A DNA stretch of 64,000 nt. Source: Mesobacterium_A sp034670065 (GTDB lineage: Bacteria > Pseudomonadota > Alphaproteobacteria > Rhodobacterales > Rhodobacteraceae). The notes beneath the pieces were generated by a model that was given only the letters and a program-made list of their open reading frames with translations, did not search any database and had not been told where the DNA came from. Where the stretch lies: the NCBI GenBank assembly GCA_034670065.1, contig JAXMOG010000001.1, positions 124,001-188,000 of the forward strand. Direction: 5' to 3'. This document shows, piece by piece, positions 7,587 to 15,921 of the stretch (position 1 is the first letter of the stretch; the number at the start of each line of letters is the position of its first letter). Both the position numbers and the translations under genes were made by a program.

Positions 7587-8653
7587 CGCGTACCGTCATC
7601 GAATCCAACTCCAAAACAGCGATCATCGGATTTGACCAGCCGTTCTGCGTGATCGGCGAACGGATCAACCCCACCGGCCGCAAGAAATTGGCGGCTGAAC
7701 TGGAAGCGGGCGATTTTTCGACTGTTGAAAAAGACGCGGTCGCGCAGGTGGCTGCCGGTGCCACGATCCTGGATGTGAATGCGGGGGTTGTTTACAACTC
7801 TAACCCCAACCCGAACGAGACCGAGCCGCCCTTGATGCGCAAGGTGATCGATCTGGTGCAAGGGTTGGTGGATGTGCCGTTGTGCATCGACAGTTCTGTT
7901 CCGGCCGCGCTGGAAGCCGGTCTGGAAATTTGTAAAGGTCGCCCATTGGTGAACTCTGTCACTGGTGAAGAAGAGCGTCTGGAATTTGTTCTGCCGTTGA
8001 TCAAGAAATACAACGTTCCAGTGGTGGCCATTTCGAACGACGACACCGGCATTTCCGAAGACCCGGATGTGCGTTTTGCTGTCGCCAAGAAAATCGTCGA
8101 ACGCGCGGCGGATTTCGGCATTCCGGCGCATGACATCGTGGTGGACCCGTTGGTGATGCCCATCGGCGCTATGGCGACGGCTGGTCAGCAGGTCTTTGCC
8201 TTGGTGCGCAGATTGCGCGAAGAACTGGGCGTAAACACCACTTGTGGCGCCTCAAATGTCAGTTTTGGTTTGCCGAACCGTCACGGTATCAACAACGCGT
8301 TCCTGCCAATGGCGATGGGGGCTGGCATGACCAGCGCCATCATGAACCCAATCACATTGCCGGTGACACAAAAGCAGATCGCCCAAAAGAAAATCGAAGT
8401 CGCGGCTGCGGGTATCGTGCTGCCAGAGGACATGGATGACGAAACCTTTGTCACCCTGTTTGGTCTTGGCTCCATGTCGCCAAAATCTGGCAAAGAGATG
8501 GAAGCAGTGCGCGCTGCCAATTTGCTGCTGAACCACGATCCGCATGGCGCTGCATGGATTGCCAGCAACAAGCCTGCGGGCAGCGCTGCTGGCGGCGGTG
8601 GCGAAGCAGGTGGTCGCCGCGGCCGCGCTGGCGGGCGTCGTCGCCGGGGTTAA
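7583..8653 (+). CDS. Methyltetrahydrofolate:corrinoid methyltransferase, likely the pterin-binding part of a split methionine synthase
   Basis: 356 residues. The pterin-binding TIM barrel is evident: IGERINPTGRKK at the start (folate-binding loop), ILDVNAGV, and the CIDSS segment. It would move the methyl of 5-methyl-THF onto the cobalt of a separate corrinoid protein; no cobalamin-binding or homocysteine-binding domain is present. Roseobacters are known to use a methionine synthase split over separate genes, and this family is the best candidate for the folate part, though a corrinoid demethylation system is an alternative. The last ~30 residues are a Gly/Arg tail (GGRRGRAGGRRRRG), unusual for the family and possibly nucleic-acid-binding or simply disordered. 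Final gene of the operon. Confidence 0.85.
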   Translation: MTRTVIESNSKTAIIGFDQPFCVIGERINPTGRKKLAAELEAGDFSTVEKDAVAQVAAGATILDVNAGVVYNSNPNPNETEPPLMRKVIDLVQGLVDVPLCIDSSVPAALEAGLEICKGRPLVNSVTGEEERLEFVLPLIKKYNVPVVAISNDDTGISEDPDVRFAVAKKIVERAADFGIPAHDIVVDPLVMPIGAMATAGQQVFALVRRLREELGVNTTCGASNVSFGLPNRHGINNAFLPMAMGAGMTSAIMNPITLPVTQKQIAQKKIEVAAAGIVLPEDMDDETFVTLFGLGSMSPKSGKEMEAVRAANLLLNHDPHGAAWIASNKPAGSAAGGGGEAGGRRGRAGGRRRRG

Positions 8654-8673
8654 GTTTCGGTTTATCCTTCAGG

Positions 8674-8710
8674 AAACCCCGCTAACCCTTTTGGTTGGCG
8701 GGGTTTTCTT
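8674..8710 (+). terminator. Rho-independent terminator of the one-carbon operon
   Basis: A 14-bp stem (8674-8687 with 8693-8706, AAACCCCGC pairing GCGGGGTTT at the base, one G-T pair inside), a 5-base loop, and a T-rich tail TTTTCTT follow the methyltransferase stop by 20 bp. The base of the stem is A/T-rich on both sides, so it may also stop the convergent LysR transcript. Confidence 0.9.
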
Positions 8711-9599
8711 ATTTCAGATCGGGGTCCACCATAGTGTCGATCATGCGCAAAAATGCCTGCAATACCGGTGTGTATGGCTCTTGATGCAATGCGACCACGC
8801 CGACTTTGGGTTGCAGGCCGCCGTTCATCGGGATGACCTTCATAGGATGACCCGCGGCTAGGAATTGCGCCATTTCCAGCGGCAAAACCGTTGCTGACCC
8901 ACCCGCCAGCACCTGTGTGGCCAACACAATTGTCGAGTTTGATTCCACAATGGTTTTTGGTTTCACTCCGGCATTCATCAAGTTGCTGTTGATGATCCGC
9001 CGATTTTGCATATCTGGCGTCAGCAGGCTTAGCTGAATGTCATTCAGGTCAGACCACGCAACGCTACCAAGCTGCGCCAAAGGATGCTCTGCGCCGCATA
9101 AAAATGCGTAACCTTCGCTGTAGATCGGTTGTGCCGTTACGCGGCCCAAGGGTTCATTATCCAGATAGGTGATGCCAGCATCTGCATCCAAATTATCCAG
9201 CATTTCCAGTATGTCAGCCGATGTTTTTGACAGGATTGTAAAGCCGATATTCGGGTGATCCTGCGCAAATTTTGCCGACAGACGGGCCGCCCATGTCAAC
9301 GCTGTTGGAACGACGGCCAAACGCAAGTGACCAGACAGCCCGGCATGGCTGGCGCGCATTTCATCACGTAGCTTACGGCTGTCGCCGACAATCTTGCGGG
9401 CCCATTCCAGCGTTCTTTGGCCTTCGGGAGTCATACCGCCAAAACGGGATCCACGTTGCACCAGTTTGACGCCCAGCTGTTCTTCCAGCTGGCGAATCCC
9501 GGCGGAAAGCGAAGGTTGCGTGATTCCAATACTTTGCGCCGCGCGGCCAAAGTGACGTTCCTTGGCCAGTGCCAGCAACATTTCCAGTTTCGGAATCAT
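8709..9599 (-). CDS. LysR-family transcriptional regulator
   Basis: 296 residues. The N-terminal winged helix-turn-helix (residues ~6-60) contains FGRAAQSIGITQPSLSAGIRQLEEQLG, typical of LysR proteins, followed by a linker helix and a periplasmic-binding-protein-like effector domain. The effector and target genes are unknown: it is convergent with the methyltransferase operon and the next gene upstream (nrdJ) reads the same way with its own terminator in between, so no divergent target is present. It may control distant genes. Confidence 0.9.
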   Translation of the reverse strand: MIPKLEMLLALAKERHFGRAAQSIGITQPSLSAGIRQLEEQLGVKLVQRGSRFGGMTPEGQRTLEWARKIVGDSRKLRDEMRASHAGLSGHLRLAVVPTALTWAARLSAKFAQDHPNIGFTILSKTSADILEMLDNLDADAGITYLDNEPLGRVTAQPIYSEGYAFLCGAEHPLAQLGSVAWSDLNDIQLSLLTPDMQNRRIINSNLMNAGVKPKTIVESNSTIVLATQVLAGGSATVLPLEMAQFLAAGHPMKVIPMNGGLQPKVGVVALHQEPYTPVLQAFLRMIDTMVDPDLK

Positions 9600-9662
9600 A
9601 AGATCACTTCAATTTGCCTGCGTTTCATAACCATGTTCGTTATACACAGCCTGTCCGGCAGC

Positions 9663-9690
9663 AAAAAGGGGCGCTCCGAAGAACGCCCCG
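9663..9690 (-). terminator. Rho-independent terminator downstream of nrdJ
   Basis: Read on the minus strand, CGGGGCGTTC and its complement form a GC stem (GGGGCG 9668-9673 with CGCCCC 9684-9689) followed by a run of five T. It lies 160 bp beyond the nrdJ stop and just before the LysR gene, so it should separate the two transcripts. Confidence 0.8.
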
Positions 9691-9849
9691 AGTTTAACGG
9701 AAAAGGGCTCTATCGTTGGTACCGCCCGAACACATTTTCTGCCTGCGGCCCTATCCGCTTCAAGGGCGAGCGCACCCGCCCCGAATCTATTGCCTTTGGG
9801 CAGTTCCCCGAGGGCCGCGAATGTATGCGGCCACCGGGTCGTGCCAAGA

Positions 9850-12800
9850 TCAGCTGCAGCCCGAAGTTGAACCGCAGGTATTGCACTTCATGCAGGTGCC
9901 GTTGCGCACCAGAGTGTAGTTGCCGCATTCGCCACAAGCTTCGCCTTCATACCCCTGCATTTTGGCACGGGTCACAGCCGACATTGCGGTGGCACTGCTG
10001 CTCATCGTTGCGGTGCCTGTGCCGGTTGCCACTGCGGTTTCCGGAACTAGCGTGTTCAGCGTTTGAACAGGATCGACAGAACCACCCAGTGCGGCACTGC
10101 TGTTTTGTCCGCCTTGAAGCACGATCAACTCTTGCGGCAAACGCTTGCGCAGGTAACCGGTCGAACTGATTTGCTTCAACACTTCCAACGACTTGGAGGC
10201 CGCAGTTTCACTCAGCTCCGACACGTTCGATACGCCCTCTTCGGACACACCTTGGCCGACACTGTCAAAGGTTTCGCCTGTTGGCTTCACATGCGCCAGA
10301 TCGGTGCGATCCAAGTAAGACACAGCCAGTTCGCGGAAAATGTAATCCAGGATCGACGTGGCATTCTTGATGCTGTCGTTGCCCTGAACCATGCCGGCCG
10401 GTTCGAACTTGGTAAAGGTGAAGGCATCCACGAACTCTTCCAGCGGCACGCCATATTGCAGGCCAACCGAAACCGCGATGGCGAAGTTGTTCATCATCGC
10501 ACGGAAACCAGCGCCTTCCTTGTGCATGTCGATGAAGATTTCACCCAGCGCACCGTCGCCGTATTCGCCTGTACGCAGGTACACCTTGTGCCCGCCAACG
10601 ACGGCCTTTTGGGTATAGCCTTTGCGGCGATCTGGCATCTTTTCGCGGCCGCGCGCCACTTCCTTGATCACCACTTTCTCGATGAACTTTTCAGCGATCA
10701 CAGCGGCTTTTTCCGGGATGGAGCCGGTTTCCAGGGTTTCGGCGGCATCATCATCGTCTTCGACCAGCGACGCGGCCAAAGGCTGAGACAGTTTGGAGCC
10801 ATCGCGATACAGCGCATTTGCCTTCACGCCCAGCGACCAAGACAGCTCATAAGCGGCTTTACAATCTTCAACCGATGCGTCGTTTGCCATGTTGATGGTC
10901 TTGGAAATCGCGCCCGAGATGAAGCTTTGCGCGGCAGCCATCATGGTGATGTGGCTTTCAACCGACAGGAAACGCTTACCTTTTTTGCCGCACGGGTTGG
11001 CGCAGTCAAAAATGCCGTAGTGTTCCTCTTTCAGGTGCGGCGCACCTTCCAGTGTCATCGTACCGCAAACATGGTCATTGGCGGCTTCGATATCCTGACG
11101 GGTGTAGCCAAGGTGACGCAGCAGATCGAAGGACGGATCGGTCAACTTTTCAGGTGGAATGCCCAAGTTGCCGGTGCAGAACTCTTCGCCCAGTGTCCAC
11201 TGGTTAAACACGAACCGGATGTCAAAGGCTGTCGCCAGCGCCTTTTCAACCTTTTCGATCTGCGCCGCACCAAAACCGTGGCCGATCAGCGAGGTGTGGT
11301 TAATGCCCGGCGCATTGCCCATGGTGCCATGTCCGACGGCGTAGCTGACAATCTCTTCGATCTGAGCCGAACCATAGCCGATTTTTTCCAGCGCGGCGGG
11401 CACAGATTGGTTGATGATCTTGAAGTATCCGCCACCGGCGAGTTTCTTGAACTTCACCAGCGCGAAATCAGGCTCAATCCCGGTGGTGTCACAATCCATT
11501 ACCAGGCCGATCGTGCCGGTGGGCGCGATGACGCTGGTTTGAGCGTTGCGATAGCCGTTCTTTTCACCCAGCTCCAGCGCTTCGTCCCAGGCTGCCGTGG
11601 CCAGTTCAACCAACCGTGCATCCGGGCAGTTTGCGTGATCCAGCGCCACTGGCTTGACCGCAAGACCTTCGTAGCCTTCGGTTTTGCCATGGGCAGCGGT
11701 GCGGTGGTTACGAATGACACGCAGCATGTGTTCGCGGTTGCGGGCGTAGCCAGAGAACGCGCCCAGTTCACCGGCAATTTCGGCGCTAGTGGAATAGGCC
11801 ACACCGGTCATCAGTGCGGTCAGCGCGCCGGCCAGAGCGCGGCCTTCGTTGCTGTCATAGCTCAGGCCCATGTTCATCAGCAGACCACCGATGTTGGCAT
11901 AGCCCAAACCCAGTGTCCGAAAGTCATAGGACAGCTGTGCAATCTCGCGGCTGGGGAACTGAGCCATTGTGACCGAGATTTCCAGCGTCAGCGTCCACAG
12001 ACGTGTGGCATGCATGTAGCCTTCGGCGTCGAACGCGTCGTTCTTTAGGAAAGTCAGCAGGTTCATCGATGCCAGGTTACAGGCCGTGTCATCAAGGAAC
12101 ATGTATTCTGAACAAGGGTTTGAACCGCGAATGGCGCCATCTTCGGGGCATGTGTGCCACGCGTTGACTGTATCGTGGAACTGAATGCCGGGATCGGCAC
12201 AGGCCCATGCGGCGTGGCCAACATCTTCCCACAGGTCGCGGGCTTTGATCGTTTTGGCGACGCTGCCGTCTGTGCGGCGGATCAGTTCCCAGTCTGCGTC
12301 GTCTTTGACAGCCTTCAGGAAGGCATCGGTGACGCGAATGGAGTTGTTGGAGTTCTGGCCCGACACCGATGCGTAGGCTTCGCTGTCCCAATCTGTGTCA
12401 TAGGTCGGAAATTCGATCGAGGTATATCCCTGACGGGCATAGTCCAGAACGCGCTTGACGTAAGTTTCTGGAATGGCAACCTTTTTGGCCTCACGAATGG
12501 CTTGCTTCAGGCCGTCATTAACCTTGGGGTCATAGGCGTCATCTTCGGCGCCGTCCCAGCTGCGGATCGCGGTAAACAACGCGTTCAGCATCTTTTCGTG
12601 CATCTTCGAACCGGCGACGATGCTGGCAACCTTCTGTTCTTCCTTAACCTTCCAGTTGATGAACTTCTCGATATCGGGGTGGTCTGCGTCACAGATCACC
12701 ATCTTGGCCGCGCGGCGCGTGGTGCCACCCGATTTGATGGCGCCTGCTGCGCGGTCACCGATTTTCAGAAAGCCCATCAGGCCGGAAGATTTGCCACCAC

Positions 12801-13518
12801 CGGACAGGGCTTCGCCCTCGCCCCGCAGAAGCGAAAAGTTGGTGCCGGTGCCGGACCCGTATTTGAACAAGCGCGCTTCGCGGACCCACAGGTCCATGAT
12901 GCCGCCTTCGTTCACCAGATCATCGGACACGGACTGGATGAAGCAGGCATGCGGTTGTGGGTGCTCATAGGCCGACTTGGACTTAACCAGCTTGCCGGTC
13001 TTGTAGTCGACATAGAAGTGCCCCTGCGACGGGCCGTCGATGCCATAGGCCCAGTGCAGGCCGGTGTTGAACCATTGTGGAGAGTTCGGCGCAGCCATTT
13101 GCGTGGCCAGCATGTACCGCATCTCATCGTAATAGGTGCGTGCGTCTTCCTCGGTGGTGAAGTAGCCACCCTTCCAGCCCCAATAGGCCCAGGCCCCTGC
13201 CAAACGGTCAAAGACCTGCTTGGAGGAAATTTCGCCGCGCTTTTCGGTATCTTTGTTGGCTGGAACAGAGCGCCACAGGAATTCTGGCACGTCTTTTTCG
13301 GCAACTTTTTTCAGTTCAACGGGAACGCCGGCCTTACGGAAGTATTTTTGCGCGATGACGTCGCTGGCGACTTGGCTCCACTTTGCGGGAACTTCGATGT
13401 CGTCCAACTTGAAAACCACTGACCCATCTGGGTTGCGGATCTCTGATGTGGTGGTGACGAATTCAATGCCAGAATATGCGTCCTGGCCGGATTCCGTAAA
13501 CTTGCGATCTAACTTCAT
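9850..13518 (-). CDS. nrdJ: Adenosylcobalamin-dependent (class II) ribonucleoside-diphosphate reductase
   Basis: 1222 residues. It makes deoxyribonucleotides using a cobalamin-derived thiyl radical, independent of oxygen. Hallmarks: the active-site region NPCSEYMF and ACNLASMNLL, the loop PTGTIGLVMDCDTTGIEPD, and a cysteine-rich C-terminus (CGECGNY and CMKCNTCGSTSGC) that carries the swinging redox pair and a zinc-ribbon-like motif. The start at 13518 (MKLDRKFTESGQ) is chosen over 13566 because family members begin with this sequence. A candidate NrdR operator and three DnaA-box-like sites lie upstream. This single-gene enzyme can replace oxygen-dependent NrdAB; no other reductase is in the window. 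Confidence 0.96.
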   Translation of the reverse strand: MKLDRKFTESGQDAYSGIEFVTTTSEIRNPDGSVVFKLDDIEVPAKWSQVASDVIAQKYFRKAGVPVELKKVAEKDVPEFLWRSVPANKDTEKRGEISSKQVFDRLAGAWAYWGWKGGYFTTEEDARTYYDEMRYMLATQMAAPNSPQWFNTGLHWAYGIDGPSQGHFYVDYKTGKLVKSKSAYEHPQPHACFIQSVSDDLVNEGGIMDLWVREARLFKYGSGTGTNFSLLRGEGEALSGGGKSSGLMGFLKIGDRAAGAIKSGGTTRRAAKMVICDADHPDIEKFINWKVKEEQKVASIVAGSKMHEKMLNALFTAIRSWDGAEDDAYDPKVNDGLKQAIREAKKVAIPETYVKRVLDYARQGYTSIEFPTYDTDWDSEAYASVSGQNSNNSIRVTDAFLKAVKDDADWELIRRTDGSVAKTIKARDLWEDVGHAAWACADPGIQFHDTVNAWHTCPEDGAIRGSNPCSEYMFLDDTACNLASMNLLTFLKNDAFDAEGYMHATRLWTLTLEISVTMAQFPSREIAQLSYDFRTLGLGYANIGGLLMNMGLSYDSNEGRALAGALTALMTGVAYSTSAEIAGELGAFSGYARNREHMLRVIRNHRTAAHGKTEGYEGLAVKPVALDHANCPDARLVELATAAWDEALELGEKNGYRNAQTSVIAPTGTIGLVMDCDTTGIEPDFALVKFKKLAGGGYFKIINQSVPAALEKIGYGSAQIEEIVSYAVGHGTMGNAPGINHTSLIGHGFGAAQIEKVEKALATAFDIRFVFNQWTLGEEFCTGNLGIPPEKLTDPSFDLLRHLGYTRQDIEAANDHVCGTMTLEGAPHLKEEHYGIFDCANPCGKKGKRFLSVESHITMMAAAQSFISGAISKTINMANDASVEDCKAAYELSWSLGVKANALYRDGSKLSQPLAASLVEDDDDAAETLETGSIPEKAAVIAEKFIEKVVIKEVARGREKMPDRRKGYTQKAVVGGHKVYLRTGEYGDGALGEIFIDMHKEGAGFRAMMNNFAIAVSVGLQYGVPLEEFVDAFTFTKFEPAGMVQGNDSIKNATSILDYIFRELAVSYLDRTDLAHVKPTGETFDSVGQGVSEEGVSNVSELSETAASKSLEVLKQISSTGYLRKRLPQELIVLQGGQNSSAALGGSVDPVQTLNTLVPETAVATGTGTATMSSSATAMSAVTRAKMQGYEGEACGECGNYTLVRNGTCMKCNTCGSTSGCS

Positions 13519-13650
13519 TGCCCCGTAGCCCCGTTCAAACAGTCTTTGCCCATATCGCAAGCACACAGCACCTCAGCGCACTGCCACAGCAATGCGATTC
13601 CAAGTTAATTTGGTCTTTCGTGCGGTTCGGTGTCCCTGCCCCGCTAACCC

Positions 13651-13667
13651 ACAACATGTAGTGTTGT
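13651..13667. promoter_or_regulatory. Candidate NrdR operator upstream of nrdJ
   Basis: A perfect inverted repeat ACAACA-N5-TGTTGT (ACAACATGTAGTGTTGT) lies 133-149 bp upstream of the nrdJ start. NrdR boxes are 16-17 bp palindromes of similar form placed upstream of ribonucleotide reductase genes. NrdR boxes usually come in pairs; I do not see a convincing second copy, which lowers confidence. Confidence 0.55.
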
Positions 13668-13742
13668 TTTCGGCTAGCTCACACAATCTGGCGTATTCAG
13701 GGCCAATGGGTCAACCTGAATTTTGACTGTTTTTTGAGATAT

Positions 13743-13869
13743 TGTGGATTGACCATCCTCCGGTTGTGAGGCGCTCGGGACCTTTAAGTGATTCATCCAC
13801 ATAGAGGCCTTCAGGTATCGACCTTAGTCTCATTGGGAAAAAGCAGGGTGAGGTATGGAGTTATCCACA
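13743..13869. promoter_or_regulatory. Three DnaA-box-like sites upstream of nrdJ
   Basis: TTATCCACA (13861-13869) is a perfect match to the DnaA-box consensus. TCATCCACA (13793-13801) differs at one position. CAATCCACA (13743-13751, minus strand) differs at two. They span 225-351 bp upstream of the nrdJ start codon, with no gene between. DnaA control of ribonucleotide reductase is established for E. coli nrdAB. Here it is an inference from the sites alone. Confidence 0.45.
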
Positions 13870-13972
13870 GACGTTGCAAAACCGGATGAGCTTTGCTGTG
13901 TAAAAACACTACACCCAGTGGTGTCACAAGGATGTCGCACAATATTTATGCAAGGATCATGATTGTTTGAAA

Positions 13973-14049
13973 TGGTCGGGACGGCAAGATTCGAACTTGC
14001 GACCTACGGTACCCAAAACCGTCGCGCTACCAGGCTGCGCTACGCCCCG
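13973..14049 (-). tRNA. tRNA-Pro (anticodon TGG)
   Basis: A 77-nt cloverleaf with encoded CCA. The acceptor arm CGGGGCG pairs with CGTCCCG (one G-T), the D-arm is GCGCAGCCTGGTAGCGC, the anticodon loop TTTTGGG holds TGG, and the T-arm has GTTCGAATC. It is transcribed on the same strand as nrdJ, which lies downstream of it, beyond the regulatory region. Confidence 0.95.
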
Positions 14050-14095
14050 ACTGCGCACCGTTTAATCGGAGCAGACGGAATTGAAAAGACACTAA

Positions 14096-14566
14096 TTAAC
14101 TTTCGCAGGGCCAAATTGCCTGAGATTGGTCAATCATTGGATGTTGAAGGGAAGAACCAGCAGAAATCCCCAACATTTCGGCCATACCGCCGTTGATTTC
14201 GAGCACATATTGCACCGGTTGGTCGCTGGGAATCGCTGTCAGATCGCCGGGTTGGGCGCGATCGTGCACCTTCACAACCGTGCCGGTCGAATCGATAAAG
14301 ATCATGTCGAGGGGAATCAGTGTGTTCTTCATCCAGAACGCGACTCGCTCGGACCGTTCATAGACAAATAGCATCCCGGTGAACCGGGGCATCTGTTCGA
14401 CATGCATCAAACCTTGCGAACGCTCGGCTGCATCGTCAGCGATATCTATAGAGAATTGTGCTTTGCCCCAGTCCCCTTTGAGGGACACATGGGCATCCGT
14501 GCATTCTGCCGCAGCTGAGTGTGCGGCCAGAATGAACGCTGCAATTAAGGAACTGCGCTTTCCCAC
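14096..14566 (-). CDS. Secreted DUF192 family protein
   Basis: 156 residues with an N-terminal signal peptide (SLIAAFILAAHSAAAEC), so it is exported to the periplasm. The mature domain has DUF192 features: RSQGLMHVEQMP, GMLFVYERSERVAFWMKNTLIPLDMIFID and VLEINGGMAEMLGI. The family fold is known but its function is not. The gene overlaps the end of the upstream cold-shock gene by 22 bp, so its translation probably depends on ribosomes finishing that gene. Two-gene operon ending just before tRNA-Pro. Confidence 0.85.
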   Translation of the reverse strand: MGKRSSLIAAFILAAHSAAAECTDAHVSLKGDWGKAQFSIDIADDAAERSQGLMHVEQMPRFTGMLFVYERSERVAFWMKNTLIPLDMIFIDSTGTVVKVHDRAQPGDLTAIPSDQPVQYVLEINGGMAEMLGISAGSSLQHPMIDQSQAIWPCES

Positions 14567-15069
14567 GCCGATACCTCTGTCGCCATCAGGCCACGTTTTC
14601 CGTTCACGACCCGAACGGCCAAAGCCTCACCAGGCTGCAAGTCTGCCAGTCCCGAGCGACGCAATACTTCGATATGAAGAAACACGTCTTCTGGTTTGCC
14701 AAACACGTTAGCAAATCCAAAGCCCTTGGCCTTGTCGAACCATTTGACACGGGCAGGCAATAACGGTGCCGACCGAATCTCTTCAGGATCCATGTCTGCA
14801 AAATCCGCCAGTGGTGATTCTGCCACGCCTTCTGGAGGTTCAATGCTCAGTACTTCGGACGCTTGTACGCCTCGTTCCGTTTCTTGAACGACTATTTCAA
14901 TCGTCGCACCATCGGCCACAGATGATTGGCCGAAGTTCCGTAACACGTTCGCATGAAGAAGAATATCTGGCCCGCCTTCGTGGGCGACCACAAAACCGAA
15001 TCCTTTTACAGGATCGAACCACTTCACATTTCCGTGTACACGCCGTGCATCATCTTTCTGGTTGTTCAC
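14545..15069 (-). CDS. Double cold-shock-domain protein
   Basis: 174 residues with two cold-shock OB domains. The first (residues ~11-75) has NVKWFDPVKGFGFV with RNP1 KGFGFV and RNP2-like ILLHANVL. The second (~106-170) has RVKWFDKAKGFGFA and VFLHIEVL. Such tandem CspA-type proteins are common in alphaproteobacteria and bind single-stranded RNA/DNA as chaperones. The start is a GTG at 15069 preceded by AAGGAA. An acidic linker separates the domains. The DUF192 gene overlaps its 3' end. Confidence 0.92.
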   Translation of the reverse strand: MNNQKDDARRVHGNVKWFDPVKGFGFVVAHEGGPDILLHANVLRNFGQSSVADGATIEIVVQETERGVQASEVLSIEPPEGVAESPLADFADMDPEEIRSAPLLPARVKWFDKAKGFGFANVFGKPEDVFLHIEVLRRSGLADLQPGEALAVRVVNGKRGLMATEVSAWESAVP

Positions 15070-15179
15070 CGCGTTTCCTTAATATTCATCCCCATACCTT
15101 GTTTCGCCACACGGGATCAAAATTGCAACATAAAAAATGTTGGAAATTCATAAGCTTTTCAGTCTGTGGCGAATGATCC

Positions 15180-15785
15180 CTACGGAGAGAGTCTTTCGAT
15201 TTCCCATTTGTTTTCAGGGCTTTGCCTTCTCCACACGAAACGGTCATGCAAGCGGAACGAGCCATCTGCCCAGAATTCAATCTCAACGGGTATCACTCTG
15301 TATCCTCCCCAGAAGGGAGGTCGAGGTGGGTTGGTGCCCAGTCGGGCTGTGTTGGCCGCCACCTTAGCCATTAAGGCGCTTCGCGACGCCAATGGTTTTG
15401 ATTGGTCCGATGACCACGCCCCTAGGCGGCTTTTCAGTGATCGAGAAGCGAAATAGGCGTCCGCTTCTGCGCCATCCTCCTTTTCTACCAAGCCGCGGAC
15501 CCGAATCTGGCGCCGCAGCGATTTCCAGTGCAAGACAAAGGCCGCTTTGCCAGCATGCTCCAGCTCCTGAGCCTTGGTGCTGTTGTAGTTAGTATAAAAA
15601 ACAAAGGCGTCCACTGCGATGTCTTTCAGCAAGACCATACGCACGTTGGGCAGCCCGTTTGCATCCACCGTGGACAAGGCAATTGCGTTCGGATCGTTCA
15701 GCTCTGAAGTCTCGGCTTCTGCAAGCCAAGTCTTTGCAATCTGTAGTGGATCGTCGCCGGCAAAAATGCCTGTTCTGTCACTCAT
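15180..15785 (-). CDS. pdxH: Pyridoxamine/pyridoxine 5'-phosphate oxidase
   Basis: 201 residues. An FMN enzyme that makes pyridoxal 5'-phosphate in the cytoplasm. Family features include the FMN-binding NVRMVLLKDI, FYTNYNSTKAQEL, SLRRQIRVRG and the C-terminal RLHDRFVWRR with the phosphate/substrate-binding arginines. ATG 15785 is preferred to the adjacent GTG 15788 because it stands 6 bp after AAGGAG. It is divergent from fabI across ~135 bp. Confidence 0.95.
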   Translation of the reverse strand: MSDRTGIFAGDDPLQIAKTWLAEAETSELNDPNAIALSTVDANGLPNVRMVLLKDIAVDAFVFYTNYNSTKAQELEHAGKAAFVLHWKSLRRQIRVRGLVEKEDGAEADAYFASRSLKSRLGAWSSDQSKPLASRSALMAKVAANTARLGTNPPRPPFWGGYRVIPVEIEFWADGSFRLHDRFVWRRQSPENKWEIERLSP

Positions 15786-15921
15786 CACTTACTCCTTAGG
15801 TTGAATGAAGCATCCTTTGCTTTGCAATTGCAAGGTTGCCGTAAAGTTCAGTTCAGCTTGCAGCATTGCAACAACTCGCCTAAAGCAAGATCACAAAGAC
15901 AGGTTAGGTGCGGAGATGGGC

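Noticed and set aside
9691..9849. Small gene between the nrdJ stop and its terminator
   Set aside because: Frames on both strands are short and cross the terminator hairpin or nrdJ; no RBS. Treated as the nrdJ 3' untranslated region.
10063..12048. Very long plus-strand open frame (661 codons), with another at 12154-13422
   Set aside because: Both lie wholly antisense to nrdJ, whose protein carries clear family motifs throughout. The frames come from high-GC codon bias; their products have no recognisable domains.
13567..13972. Cobalamin riboswitch controlling nrdJ
   Set aside because: B12-dependent enzyme genes rarely need one, and I could not find the conserved B12-box or the expected multi-helix layout. 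DNA operator candidates explain the gap better.
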